DNA of 64,000 nucleotides from Pseudonocardia halophobica (GTDB lineage: Bacteria; Actinomycetota; Actinomycetes; Mycobacteriales; Pseudonocardiaceae): positions 62,001 to 126,000 of the forward strand of contig NZ_BSFQ01000015.1 in NCBI RefSeq assembly GCF_027922425.1. The letters are read 5' to 3'. This document shows, one piece after another, positions 18,801 to 27,094 of the stretch. Within the stretch, counting starts at the first letter, position 1; each line of letters begins with the position of its first letter. Under the pieces are notes generated by a model. That model was not told the DNA's origin and ran no database searches. It saw only the letters and a list, made by a program, of their open reading frames with translations. Position numbers and translations under genes: made by a program.

Positions 18801-18843
18801 CACCGTCCACGGCGACCTGCGGGAGCAGGGTCAGCCAGGGCAC
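15787..18843 (-). CDS. AfsR/SARP-family regulator (wHTH, BTAD, NB-ARC ATPase, TPR)
   Basis: 1018 residues from GTG 18843. An OmpR-like winged helix (about 1-80, with LVAELWPDDPPADPAKALQV and RIGPDLIATTPTGYRL) is followed by a bacterial transcriptional activation domain (about 85-230), an NB-ARC/STAND ATPase (Walker A GPGGLGKTRLAH, Walker B ALLVLDNCEHV) and an alpha-helical repeat C-terminus. SARP-type regulators activate neighbouring secondary-metabolism or stress genes by binding direct repeats. It is divergent from the flavin monooxygenase, and three heptamer-like repeats sit between them. Its 3' end overlaps kdpD by 19 bp. Confidence 0.9.
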   Translation of the reverse strand: MPWLTLLPQVAVDGAVLPGERPAALLAALAADLAAGCSTGRLVAELWPDDPPADPAKALQVVVSRVRARIGPDLIATTPTGYRLAVDPADVDASALLRYADQVGRGTDPVTALAAAEAGLALWPNPGDPTGAGPLAALRAARRTTLAALRRGRALALSRLGRAAEALGPLEELAAGAARDEELLVELLRSEARVRGPAAALARYEDYRRDLAEELGADPGAALRAQHAALLAESAPARRRGILAEPNALLGRDGDVEAVLALLRTSRVVTVLGPGGLGKTRLAHAVAARAEQRTVQVVSLAGVRAGTDVAAEVATAVRADGPLAGAAPDAASAVAEALGSGPALLVLDNCEHVLDAAADLVHAVVARTRDLRVLATSRAPLDLSSESVHPLPQLDPAVTVALFTRRARAARPDVDLPAAEVEALCARLEGLPLAVELAAARVRALPVKEIHRRLDDRFALLRGTGRDRPPRHRTLEAVVGWSWNLLDDEARAALRTLSALPGGFTGDTAAGLLGGDRMDLLEALVGQSLVRPPDAAGRYRMLETVREFCAVRRAEAGEDALVTARVLGWGRCLAKSVHEAPFGADPRPARAAIRAEQENLLHVLRLAREHDDRAALAAVVAALGALWTVESGTQRLLATGEETLPALSRYRPTDDAGRAALRQAVVQHLAVCLLLDPAAAVRPLAILRRLPPGPADTAIGALHEVLTVLPDAAALGALCRDRRPLVALVALGVAGYVREAQGDMAAAYAAAREMFARLPARMPWLHTFVHGRLAELCLQLERHGEALAELAAVGEALAALGVEGDPMGLRLGMVVAQLGLGATGDAERALAAAGPPADTPDAVVFDLAARAELALAKGETDTGLAMWRRATEVLDVHTCASWLLPYAWSLRATAVVAHVRHHRLDDVGEIAGSLPGALDALLASGIPDPICGTLLLALGLVEVERGRTVRGVWLVAIAERFHYLREYQPTMSGAATRAVVTAAAGPAYAEAVAEYAGLDRDDLRAEARALAEAYRDLV

Positions 18844-18936
18844 CGCCCCACCGTAGCGACCGGCGCCGGCGGAGCCCCACGGTGCTGCTCCGCAGGGCCG
18901 ACGACCACCGTCGACGGCTGACCTGGGGAGACACCC

Positions 18937-18965
18937 TTCGAGGCGGATTGAAGGGCGTTTGGAGC
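18937..18965. promoter_or_regulatory. Heptamer-like direct repeats between AfsR-type gene and monooxygenase, candidate SARP box
   Basis: TCGAGGC (18938), TTGAAGG (18948) and TTGGAGC (18959) recur at 10-11 bp spacing. SARP regulators typically bind heptamer direct repeats of TCGAG type at 11-bp period. The repeats are about 60 bp before the monooxygenase ATG. The repeat units differ from one another, so the call is tentative. Confidence 0.4.
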
Positions 18966-19026
18966 CGGCCCGGGCATCGTGGCACTGCGAGAGCGAGCCG
19001 CAGCGCCCGGACGACAGGAGATGACC

Positions 19027-20619
19027 ATGGACACGACCGACGTGGTGCTGGTGGTCGGCGCCGGCCCGGTGGGCCTCACGACCGCCTGCCAGCTGGCCCG
19101 CCAGGGCGTGCCGGTCCGCATCGTCGACGCCCTCGAGCAGCCGACCACGGAGTCGCGCGCGGTGGGCGTGCACGCCCGCAGCATGGAGATGCTCGCCGCG
19201 CTGGGCGTCCTGCCCCGGCTGGAGGCCCGCGGCCGGCGGATCGACGCCCTCGAGATCCTCGACGGCCGTACCGGCGCGACCCGCACGCGCCTCGACGTCA
19301 CCGGCGTCCCCAGCCGCCACCCGTACGTCCTCGACGTCCCCCAGCCCGACACCGAGGCCGTCCTGGCCGACCGGGCCGCCGAGCTCGGCGTCGTCGTCGA
19401 GCGCGGCGTCACGCTCACCGCCCTGACCCAGGACGCCGACGGGGTCGACGTCACCCTGCGCACCCGCGACGGGGAGGAGACCGTCCGCGTCGGCTGGGTG
19501 GTCGGCGCCGACGGCGGCCACAGCTCCACCCGCACCCTCGCCGGCACGAAGCTGGAGGGCGGCTTCCACGGACAGCACTTCGCCATGGCCGACGTCGACG
19601 TGGACACCGCGTGGGCCCCCGACACCATCCGCATGTTCGAGCACCCCGACGGCATGGGGATCCTGTTCCCGCTGGCCGGGACGCGCGCCCGGATCATGTT
19701 CTTCGTCGACGACCCGGGGTCCGGTGCCCCCGACCCCACGCTGGCCCAGATCCAGGCCCTGGCCGACGCGCGCATGGGCGGCAAGGTGACGGTGCGCGAC
19801 CCGCGCTGGCTCACCTATTTCGAGGTCCACCACGCCCAGGTCCCCCGGTACCGGCTCGGGCGCGTGCTGCTCGCCGGCGACGCCGCGCACATCCACAGCC
19901 CCGCCGGCGCGCAGGGCATGAACACCGGCATCCAGGACGCCGCCAACCTGGCCTGGAAGCTCGCCCTCGTCGCCCGGCACCGGGCGGACGCCGCGCTGCT
20001 CGACAGCTACCACGACGAGCGCCACCCGGTCGGCGCCATGGTCGTCCGGACCACCACCACGCTGACGAACGTCGGCACCGCCTCGGGCCCGGAGGCCGCC
20101 GTCCGCGACGTCGCGATGGTCGTCGTCGGCCACCTCCCCCGGATCGCCGGCACCGGCGCCGCGACGCTGGCCGAGACGACGATCGGCTACCGCGACAGCG
20201 CCCTCGCGGTGCACCGCGGCCACCACCGCCACGGGGCCGCGCGGGCGGGTGAGCACGCCCCGGACCCCGACGGCCTGCTCCGACCCGACGGCACCCCGGT
20301 GACCGTCGAGGACCTGCTCGGCCGGCCCGGCATGGTGCTGCTGGTCCGCACCGAGGACACGGCCACGGTCGACGAGCTGCGCGGCGTCCTCGGCGACCTC
20401 GGCACGGTGGTCCGCGTCGTGTCCGACGCGGGGGCGTCCGGGGAGTGCGTCGTCGACCCGGACGACGTGCTCGGCAGGGAGTACGGCCTGGGATCCGAGG
20501 GCCTCGCCCTGATCCGCCCCGACGGCTACCTCGGCCTCGTCGCGGACCCGGCCGACACCACTGCGTTGCGCGCCTACCTCGCCGACACGCTGCGCATCGG
20601 ACAGCCGTCGACCGTCTGA
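19027..20619 (+). CDS. FAD-dependent aromatic-ring monooxygenase (PHBH fold)
   Basis: 530 residues. ATG 19027 is preferred over ATG 19021 because AGGAG at 19016-19020 abuts the latter and is 6 bp from the former. Motifs of class A flavin hydroxylases are clear: VGAGPVGLTTACQLARQGV (FAD), VVGADGGHSSTR (DG motif), RVLLAGDAAHIHSPAGAQGM (GD motif). A thioredoxin-like C-terminal tail (about 430-530) is typical of the MhpA/PgaE/rifampicin-hydroxylase group. It hydroxylates a phenolic or polyketide-like substrate using NAD(P)H; the substrate is not evident. It is divergent from, and probably controlled by, the SARP regulator. Confidence 0.88.
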   Translation: MDTTDVVLVVGAGPVGLTTACQLARQGVPVRIVDALEQPTTESRAVGVHARSMEMLAALGVLPRLEARGRRIDALEILDGRTGATRTRLDVTGVPSRHPYVLDVPQPDTEAVLADRAAELGVVVERGVTLTALTQDADGVDVTLRTRDGEETVRVGWVVGADGGHSSTRTLAGTKLEGGFHGQHFAMADVDVDTAWAPDTIRMFEHPDGMGILFPLAGTRARIMFFVDDPGSGAPDPTLAQIQALADARMGGKVTVRDPRWLTYFEVHHAQVPRYRLGRVLLAGDAAHIHSPAGAQGMNTGIQDAANLAWKLALVARHRADAALLDSYHDERHPVGAMVVRTTTTLTNVGTASGPEAAVRDVAMVVVGHLPRIAGTGAATLAETTIGYRDSALAVHRGHHRHGAARAGEHAPDPDGLLRPDGTPVTVEDLLGRPGMVLLVRTEDTATVDELRGVLGDLGTVVRVVSDAGASGECVVDPDDVLGREYGLGSEGLALIRPDGYLGLVADPADTTALRAYLADTLRIGQPSTV

Positions 20620-20626
20620 CGCGGGC

Positions 20627-22228
20627 TCAGCGCGGTCCGCCCTCCTCGTCGAGGTCGGCCGTGACGACCTCGATCAACGACGGGCCGTCCGCGCTCAGTG
20701 CATCCTTCAGGGCCAGGACGAACGCGGCGCCGTCGGACACCGAGCGGGCCGGGACGCCGTAGCCCCGGGCGAGGGCGGTGAAGTCGATGCCCGGCACGTC
20801 CATGCCGGGGGTCTCGCCGGTGCCCAGCACCTCGCCGAACCAGCGCAACGCCCCGTACGTGCCGTTCTTCAGCACGAGGATCACCACTGGGATCCGGTGG
20901 CGCGCCGCGGTCCAGAGGGCGGTGATGCCGTAGTTCGCCGAGCCGTCGCCGATGACGCCGACGACCTGCCGGTCGGGCCGCCCGAGCTGGGCTCCGACCG
21001 CCGCGGGCAGCCCGAAGCCGAGCCCGCCGGACGCGGGGAACAGGTAGCTGCCCGGCTCGCGCAGGTCCATCTGGGACCAGAACGAGGCGGCGGTCGAGGT
21101 CGACTCGACCACGTAGAGCGCGTCGTCGGGGGCGTGCTCGCGCAGCAGGGCGAAGAGCTCGTCGGGGTGCACCGAGTGCGGCGACGTGCGGGGCGCGGGG
21201 AACGGGGGCAGGGCCGGCAGCGGCGGGCGCGCGGCGACCGAGACCCCGTCGGCGAGCGCGGCCAGTGCCGGCCCGACCGGGGCGACGACGGCGTCGCCGA
21301 ACGGCGCGCGGGCCGCCTCCTTCGGGTCCTCGGTGATCTGCACCAGCCGCGTGCCCTCCGGCAGGTACCGCCCGGGCAGGTACTGGTGGTAGCGGAACAC
21401 CGGCGCACCCACGACCAGCACCAGGTCGTGGCCCTCGAAGGCCGTCGAGACCTCGCGGACGGCGGCCGGCAGCACACCCCGGAACGCCGGGTGGCGCGTC
21501 GGGAACGGGCAGCGCGGCGCCGACGGGGCGATCCACACCGGGGCGCGCAACGCCTCGGCCAGCCGCACCGCGTCGGCGTTGGCGCCGGCCGCGTCGACCT
21601 GCGGGCCGAGGACCAGCAGCGGGTTCTGCGCCCGGTCGAGCAGCGCGACGAGCTCGGTGACCTGCTCCTGGCTCAGCGACGCGCCCCCGCGCACGGTCCG
21701 GCCGGGCAGGAGCTCGCTGTCGGGGTCGGCGTCGGCGGCCCAGTCGTCGTAGGGCACCGAGACATAGACCGGGCCGCGGGCCGGCAGCAGGGCGGTGTGC
21801 ACCGCCTGGTCGATGGTGCGCGGGACGTCCGCGGCGCAGGCGGGCTCGCTGCTCCATTTCACCAGCGGCTGGGGCAGGGCCGTGGCGTCGACGTTGGCCA
21901 GCATGACCTCCTGCCCGATCGTCGAGCGGACCTGCTGGCCGGCGGTCAGCACGAGCGGGCTGTGCGAGTAGACCGCGTTGGTCAGCCCGCCCATCGCGTT
22001 GCCGGAGCCGGAGGCGGCGTGCAGGTTCACGAACGCGGGGCCGCCCGTGGCGAGGGCGAACCCGTCGGCCATCGACACCACGGCGCCCTCGTGCAGCCCG
22101 AGCACGTAGGTGAAGTCCTCGGGCATGTGCGCCAGGAAGGGGAGCTCGTTGGAGCCGGGGTTGCCGAAGATCGTCGTCAGTCCCCGGGCCCGCAGGATCC
22201 GGTAGGTCACCTCGGCGACCGTGGCCAT
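20627..22228 (-). CDS. mdlC: Benzoylformate decarboxylase (ThDP-dependent)
   Basis: 533 residues, close to the 528 of Pseudomonas putida BFDC. The catalytic set of that enzyme falls at the same numbers: Ser26, Glu47 (ThDP activation), His70 (in VNLHAASGSGNAMG) and His281 (in VFRYHQYLPG). The ThDP motif starts GDGSANYGITALW. It would convert benzoylformate to benzaldehyde and CO2 in mandelate-type aromatic catabolism. The start is ATG 22228; the frame upstream lacks coding bias. It is divergent from a LysR remnant, which suggests that its original activator has been lost. No other mandelate genes are adjacent. Confidence 0.9.
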   Translation of the reverse strand: MATVAEVTYRILRARGLTTIFGNPGSNELPFLAHMPEDFTYVLGLHEGAVVSMADGFALATGGPAFVNLHAASGSGNAMGGLTNAVYSHSPLVLTAGQQVRSTIGQEVMLANVDATALPQPLVKWSSEPACAADVPRTIDQAVHTALLPARGPVYVSVPYDDWAADADPDSELLPGRTVRGGASLSQEQVTELVALLDRAQNPLLVLGPQVDAAGANADAVRLAEALRAPVWIAPSAPRCPFPTRHPAFRGVLPAAVREVSTAFEGHDLVLVVGAPVFRYHQYLPGRYLPEGTRLVQITEDPKEAARAPFGDAVVAPVGPALAALADGVSVAARPPLPALPPFPAPRTSPHSVHPDELFALLREHAPDDALYVVESTSTAASFWSQMDLREPGSYLFPASGGLGFGLPAAVGAQLGRPDRQVVGVIGDGSANYGITALWTAARHRIPVVILVLKNGTYGALRWFGEVLGTGETPGMDVPGIDFTALARGYGVPARSVSDGAAFVLALKDALSADGPSLIEVVTADLDEEGGPR

Positions 22229-22318
22229 GTTCCGCCTGCCTCTCCGCCACCTCCGCCGGTGACGCGACCACGGTAGGAAGACGGCCTCCATGAGGCCAAT
22301 GAGTCCTGGTGATGGTGA

Positions 22319-22335
22319 CATAGGTCTGGTCTATG
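22319..22335. promoter_or_regulatory. LysR-type operator (ATAG-N7-CTAT, T-N11-A) between mdlC and the LysR remnant
   Basis: CATAG-N7-CTATG is a perfect 5-bp dyad that fits the T-N11-A rule of LysR-type regulators and has the same geometry as BenM/CatM sites (ATAC-N7-GTAT). It lies about 90 bp upstream of the mdlC start and touches the start of the LysR-like remnant. Confidence 0.55.
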
Positions 22336-22466
22336 CGCGCAGGTCGCGGCGTGGTCGACCTGTCGTTGCTGCGCACCTTCGTCCTGCTCTTCGAGTGCGT
22401 GCCGCTGGAGGTCGGGTCGGCCGCCACCGAGCTGCCGCAGTGATCCGCGATGTGCTGGCGCGCTGA
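22333..22466 (+). pseudogene. Remnant of a LysR-family regulator (N-terminal start plus out-of-frame tail)
   Basis: The frame from ATG 22333 (or GTG 22351) reads VVDLSLLRTFVLLFEC, a typical LysR N-terminus before the helix-turn-helix, then passes into VPLEVGSAATELPQ and stops at 22441-22443. In another frame the following bases read AAVIRDVLAR and stop at 22464-22466, like a LysR C-terminal end. An internal deletion joining the two ends of one gene would explain this. Only about 36 codons remain, so it cannot bind DNA. The fragment is short and homology is by eye. Confidence 0.45.
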
Positions 22467-22573
22467 GCCGTCCGGCGCGGACACAGGATGTTCACCGCCG
22501 ACGCGTGTGTCGCTCGCGCCGCCGCGCCGCCGGCCTCCTAGGGTTCTCCTGGTCGTTCTGCTCGGGAGGTCGG

Positions 22574-22867
22574 ATGCTCAGGCGCGCACCGCTGTTCGGC
22601 GGCAAGAATCGGGTCACCTTCAGCCTGCCCGCCCACGAGCCTGCGGGGCAGGTCAGCGTGGTGGGCGACTTCAACGCCTGGGAGCCGGGCCGCCACGAGA
22701 TGGTCCGCCGGCGCAACGGGACCCGCAGCGTGTCGGTCGTGCTCCCGCCCGGCGAGCACCGCTTCCGCTATCTCGCCACGGACGGGGTCTGGCTCGACGA
22801 CGACACCGCGGACTTCGTCGACGCCGGCGGCAGCTGGGTCCGCGTGCAGCCACGCGAACGTCGGTAG
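22574..22867 (+). CDS. Isoamylase early-set (CBM48-like) domain protein
   Basis: 97 residues from ATG 22574, preceded by GGGAGG. The whole protein is one E-set/CBM48-type beta-sandwich: VTFSLPAHEPAGQVSVVGDF, NAWEPGRHEM, and LPPGEHRFRYLATDGVWLDDD. Related stand-alone domains (AMPK beta/GlgB-like) bind alpha-glucans. It may link to the GlgX and MGH1 genes farther along. It sits alone between mdlC and the glycosyltransferase. Confidence 0.85.
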   Translation: MLRRAPLFGGKNRVTFSLPAHEPAGQVSVVGDFNAWEPGRHEMVRRRNGTRSVSVVLPPGEHRFRYLATDGVWLDDDTADFVDAGGSWVRVQPRERR

Positions 22868-22886
22868 CCGTCCCGGCGCCGCGGAA

Positions 22887-23879
22887 TCAGGCGAGCAGGG
22901 CCGCCGCGCGGGCCGCGCCGCTGTAGACCCCGGCCCGGACGCCGTTGCGGGTGGCGCGCATCCGGGCCCGGCCCGCGGCGCCGCTCCGGTGCCAGGCCAG
23001 CAGCGCCTGGCCCCAGCGGGTGCGGGCCAGCCGGACGGTGCCGGCGGTCAGCGCGACCTCGGCCCAGCGGCCCGCGATGTCGTCGAAGCCGTCGCGGTAG
23101 GCGAAGACCGCGGGCTGGACGTACGCGAGGCCCGAGGGCAGCCGCGTCATCATCGGCGCGTACTCGGCCAGCAAGGTGTCGAGTGCGTCGTAGCGGGCGG
23201 TGCGGTTGGAGCTGATGCTGCCGGTCCGCATCAAGCGCATGTCCACGTGGTACCGGCGAATTCCCCAGAACAGCGGGGCCGACGCCCGGGTGCCGATCCG
23301 CAGCCACATTTCCTGGTCCACGGCGCTCGTGAGACCCGTGTCGAACAAGCCGACCTCGTCGAAGCAGCTGCGCCGCACGAGCAGTGAACTGCCGTTGTGC
23401 GCGGGATTGTTCTCCGCGAGGAAACGGTCCATGTCGCAGGCGCCCGCGGGCTGCCATCGCGGGCCGACCACCCGGCCGCTCTCCAGCATCACGCGGGTGT
23501 GGCAGAAGGTCGCGCCGACCCGACCGCCGACGGTCTCCATCACCTGCAGCTGACGCCGCAGGAAATCCGGGTGCCAGCGGTCGTCGCCGTCGAGGAATGC
23601 GACGAACGGCGCGGACGTCTCGACGATGCCGAGGTTGCGCGCCGCGCCGGACCCGGCGTTGGCGGTGGAGATCACCCGGATCCGCCGGTCCCGGGCCGCA
23701 CGGGCACGGACGATCTCCGCGGTGTCGTCGGTGGATCCGTCGTCGATCACGACGTACTCGAACCGACCCTCGGTCTGCCGCCGCACGGAGTCGACGGCCT
23801 CCCCGATCCACGGGCCGACGTCGTAGGCGGGCGTGATCACCGAAACCACCGGACCGCGTGACGGGAGCGAAGAGCTCAT
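22887..23879 (-). CDS. Family 2 glycosyltransferase
   Basis: 330 residues from ATG 23879. N-terminal GT-A fold: VSVITPAYDVGPWIGEAVDSV, VIDDGSTDDTAEIV, and the DXD-type metal site FLDGDDRW, followed by an acceptor region with a candidate catalytic acidic residue (TSAVDQEMWLRIG). The C-terminal 90 residues are basic and Ala-rich. Such enzymes transfer sugars from nucleotide donors onto polysaccharides, lipids or proteins. No other surface-polysaccharide genes are adjacent, so the acceptor is unknown. Confidence 0.88.
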   Translation of the reverse strand: MSSSLPSRGPVVSVITPAYDVGPWIGEAVDSVRRQTEGRFEYVVIDDGSTDDTAEIVRARAARDRRIRVISTANAGSGAARNLGIVETSAPFVAFLDGDDRWHPDFLRRQLQVMETVGGRVGATFCHTRVMLESGRVVGPRWQPAGACDMDRFLAENNPAHNGSSLLVRRSCFDEVGLFDTGLTSAVDQEMWLRIGTRASAPLFWGIRRYHVDMRLMRTGSISSNRTARYDALDTLLAEYAPMMTRLPSGLAYVQPAVFAYRDGFDDIAGRWAEVALTAGTVRLARTRWGQALLAWHRSGAAGRARMRATRNGVRAGVYSGAARAAALLA

Positions 23880-24211
23880 AACGGCTCCAACGATCCGATA
23901 CGTCGCGCAACGTTCCCCCGGAGGGTGGAATCGCGGCGGCGGAGAAAGGTGATCACGACACGGAGGTGAACGCCGGTCGGCGGAGAAAGGGCGCGGAATC
24001 GAATGCGCGCCGCTCGGCCCGGAGTGGGCCTGCTGGAGCAGCAGTGACTCGTTCTCCCGTAGGCCGACGGCAGCCGTACGGCCCCCTGACCGGGGTCGTC
24101 CCCCTCGCAGGATGACGCGGTCTCCTCCCCCGGCGCGCACGATCGATCGCTCGGTGGGCCGTTCCGGGGCGGTGCCGGAGGACGGCCGGTCCGACCGACT
24201 GTGGAGGCGAC
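23880..24211. other. Divergent intergenic region between glycosyltransferase and LAL1
   Basis: 332 bp with no convincing gene. It holds a 13-bp direct repeat CGGCGGAGAAAGG at 23937-23949 and 23978-23990 (41-bp period), near the glycosyltransferase start, and one imperfect copy of the window-wide palindrome at 24100-24114. A-rich runs are more frequent than in neighbouring genes, as expected of a promoter region. Confidence 0.6.
24100..24114. promoter_or_regulatory. Palindromic site (imperfect) upstream of LAL1
   Basis: CCCCC-TCGCA-GGATG matches CAYCC-N5-GGRTG with one mismatch and continues as GGATGACG, like the copies at 30144 and 49780. It lies 97 bp before GTG 24212. Confidence 0.35.
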
Positions 24212-26917
24212 GTGGCGATCGTTCCCGAGACCAAGATCTCCGTCCCCCCACTCCCGGCGGACACCGTGCGCCGGCCGCTGTTGCGCCGCGAGCTCGACGC
24301 GGTCCGCGACGTCGGACTGGTGTGCGCGCCGGCCGGGTACGGCAAGACCCTGCTGCTCGCCGAGTGGGCCGAGGCCGGGCGGCCGTCGATCGACACCGCC
24401 TGGGTGCACCTCGACGGCGACGACGACGACCCGCGCCTGTTCTGGGGCGCCCTGCTGGCCGCCCTGGCCCGCTGCCCCACCGTGCCGGCGGGCGCGACCG
24501 TGCGCACCGGCCCGGACGGCCGGGGCTGGGATCTGTCGGCGGCCGGCCGGCCCGAGTTCGGGGCCTCGGTCGTGGCGGCGCTCGGCGAGCTCGACCGCCC
24601 GGTCCGCCTGGTGCTCGACGACGTCCACGAGCTGAGCGCGCCCGAGGTCCTCCACGACGTCGCCCGGCTCCTGCGCCACCGCCCCGGCACGGTGCCGGTG
24701 GTCCTGGCCGGCAGGTGGGACCCACCGATCGGGCTGCAGCGCCTCCGGCCCCAGGGCCGCCTGGTCGAGCTCCGGACCGACCGCCTGCGCCTCGACCGGG
24801 ACGAGGCGGAGGCGCTCCTGCGACGGGTCGGGGTCCAGCTCCACGCCGAGCAGCTCGACCGCCTGTACGGCCAGACGGACGGCTGGCCGGTCGGGCTGCG
24901 GTTCGCCGCCACGGCGCTGCAGGCGTCGTCGAACGTCGAGGGCTTCCTGACGAGGTTCTCCGGCGTCGACCGGGTGGTCGCCGACTACCTCGTCGGCGAG
25001 GTGCTCAGCGGGCTGCCCGCGTCGTCGGTCGAGCTGCTCCGCCGCACCAGCGTCTCCGACGACGTCCCGGTGGCGCTCGCCGTCGAGCTGTCCGGCCGCG
25101 AGGACGCCGGGCACGTCCTCGCCGAGCTCGAGTCCAGGTCCGCCCTGGTCCGCCGGCGCGGCCGGACGCTGGAGACGTACCGGGTGCAACCGCTGATCCG
25201 CAGCTACCTGCGCGGCGATCTCCAGCGGCGCAGCCCGCGGATCGCCGGGGACCTGCACTCCGTGGCGGCCCGCTGGTGGCTCGGGCAGGACCACCCGGCG
25301 GCGGCCCTGGCGCACGCCGCGGTGGCCGAGGACCCGGCCCTGCTCGTCGAGGTGGTTCGCCGGGTCGCCGTCCCGCTGCTGGTCACCGGCCAGCACCGCG
25401 CGCTGCGGCGGGCGCTCCGGAGGGCGGGGGACACCGTCGTGGCCGCCGATCCGTCCTTGTCGGTGGTGGCCGCGCTGGCGGCCCACCAGTCCGGTGATCG
25501 CCCCGCCGGCGTCGCGGCCGCGCGGCAGGCCCGCCGACGGTGGCCACCGGAGCCGCCGGCGCAGCTCGCCACCCTGGGCACGATCGCGGACCGGCTCGGC
25601 GGGCTGCCCCGGATCGTGGTCCGGGAGGCCCCGCCCGGGGAGGCCGACGGCCTCCCGCTCGACGAGGCGACCGAGCTGTTGTCGCACGTCGCGGACTGTG
25701 CGGCCCGGGTGCGTGAGCGGGAGGGCCCCGCGGACGCCCGGCCCGTCCGGCGCACGCTCGACGAGCTGCTGGTCCGGGCCCGCCGGACGGGCCGGGACCA
25801 CCTCCTCCTGCAGTGCCGCGCGACGGCGGCCGCGGCGGCCGCCGCGGACCGGGACGTGCACGCGATGCGCGAGCACGCCGCGCACGCCGACGCCCTCGCC
25901 GGAGCCCGCGGGTGGACGGCCTCGCCCGCGGCGCTCGACGCCCTCGCGCTGCTCGCCCACGCCACGCTCCTCGCCGCCGACCCGGGGCGCGCCCTCCACC
26001 TGGTCGTCGACGCCCTGCCCCGCGCCGAGACCGCGGAACCGCGGCTCCGGTTCGCTCTGCAGGCGCTGCAGGGCGCGGCCCTCGCCGACAGCGGTGACCG
26101 GCCCGGCGGTCTGGAGACGCTCCAGCACGCCCGGGTCGTGCTCGGGGACCACGACGCCGACCAGGTCGAGATCGCGCTCGCGGCCACGGTGGAGTTCGAC
26201 ATCGCGCTCCGGCTCGGGCACCACGCCGCGGCCTCCGCCGTGCAGGGCTGGCTCGCCGGGCGCTGCGGGACCGTCGGCGAGGCCGTGGTCATGCGCGCCC
26301 GGGCCGACGTGCTGGGCGGCCGCGTCGACCAGGCCCGCGCGACCCTGCGCGGCCTCCTCGACGACGGTCCGCCGGCCGTGCTGCCGGCCACCGTGGTGGA
26401 GGCCCACCTCCTGTGCAGCGAGCTCGCGATCCGCGCGGAGGACCGGTTCGCCGCGGCCCTGGCCCTGCGGGACGCCGTCGGGCTGGCCGAACCGCACGAC
26501 CTGCTCCGGCCGTTCGTCCAGGCCCGTCCCGCGGTGCGCCGGCTGCTGGCCCAGCAGTACGGCACCCTGGAGGTCGCGCACACCCTGCCGGGCCGGGCGC
26601 TGGTGCTCGCGCCCCCGGACGGCGAGCGACTCGACGCCGCGCTCAGCGTCCGCGAGCAGGCCGTGCTCGAACTGCTGCCGTCCCTCGAGTCGCTCGAGGA
26701 GATCGCCGCCGACCTCACCGTCTCGGTCAACACGCTGAAGACGCACGTCCGGTCGATCTACGGCAAGCTCGGCGTCGGCAACCGCCGCGACGCCGTCGTC
26801 GTGGGCTACGAGCACGGCCTGATCCATCGCACCGTCTCCCCGCCGCGGCGGGGGACGGCACGCACGGGGCGGCACGTCCCCGGCCGCGCGGGAGGAGCGA
26901 CGAGGAGGACCGGATGA
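24212..26917 (+). CDS. LAL (MalT-type) LuxR-family ATP-binding regulator 1
   Basis: 901 residues from GTG 24212, with GGAGG 5 bp upstream. Walker A at residues 39-46 (APAGYGKT) and Walker B-like LVLDDVHEL define a STAND ATPase; a long helical repeat follows; the C-terminus is a LuxR helix-turn-helix (LSVREQAVLELLPSLESLEE then IAADLTVSVNTLKTHVRSIY). MalT-family proteins bind an inducer and ATP, oligomerise and activate transcription. A tandem relative lies 177 bp downstream. An imperfect palindromic site is 97 bp upstream, so it may control itself. Confidence 0.9.
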   Translation: MAIVPETKISVPPLPADTVRRPLLRRELDAVRDVGLVCAPAGYGKTLLLAEWAEAGRPSIDTAWVHLDGDDDDPRLFWGALLAALARCPTVPAGATVRTGPDGRGWDLSAAGRPEFGASVVAALGELDRPVRLVLDDVHELSAPEVLHDVARLLRHRPGTVPVVLAGRWDPPIGLQRLRPQGRLVELRTDRLRLDRDEAEALLRRVGVQLHAEQLDRLYGQTDGWPVGLRFAATALQASSNVEGFLTRFSGVDRVVADYLVGEVLSGLPASSVELLRRTSVSDDVPVALAVELSGREDAGHVLAELESRSALVRRRGRTLETYRVQPLIRSYLRGDLQRRSPRIAGDLHSVAARWWLGQDHPAAALAHAAVAEDPALLVEVVRRVAVPLLVTGQHRALRRALRRAGDTVVAADPSLSVVAALAAHQSGDRPAGVAAARQARRRWPPEPPAQLATLGTIADRLGGLPRIVVREAPPGEADGLPLDEATELLSHVADCAARVREREGPADARPVRRTLDELLVRARRTGRDHLLLQCRATAAAAAAADRDVHAMREHAAHADALAGARGWTASPAALDALALLAHATLLAADPGRALHLVVDALPRAETAEPRLRFALQALQGAALADSGDRPGGLETLQHARVVLGDHDADQVEIALAATVEFDIALRLGHHAAASAVQGWLAGRCGTVGEAVVMRARADVLGGRVDQARATLRGLLDDGPPAVLPATVVEAHLLCSELAIRAEDRFAAALALRDAVGLAEPHDLLRPFVQARPAVRRLLAQQYGTLEVAHTLPGRALVLAPPDGERLDAALSVREQAVLELLPSLESLEEIAADLTVSVNTLKTHVRSIYGKLGVGNRRDAVVVGYEHGLIHRTVSPPRRGTARTGRHVPGRAGGATRRTG

Positions 26918-27014
26918 GGACCGCGCCCTGCCGAGATCCACAGAAACGACACTGAGGACTTTCGCCACTTCGCCCCCGACCGTCGAGCTGCGAGGGTGCC
27001 CTGACGTGCCCGGA

Positions 27015-27029
27015 CACCCTTCGTGGGAC
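27015..27029. promoter_or_regulatory. Degenerate palindromic site upstream of LAL2
   Basis: CACCC-TTCGT-GGGAC keeps the left half of CAYCC-N5-GGRTG and two bases of the right half. It lies 65 bp before ATG 27095, the same distance as the sites at 38199 and 30144. Confidence 0.25.
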
Positions 27030-27094
27030 CGGACCCGCCCCGACGCGGACGACCGCCGTCGGCAGGGGACCGGGCAGGTGGACGCGAGGGGCGC

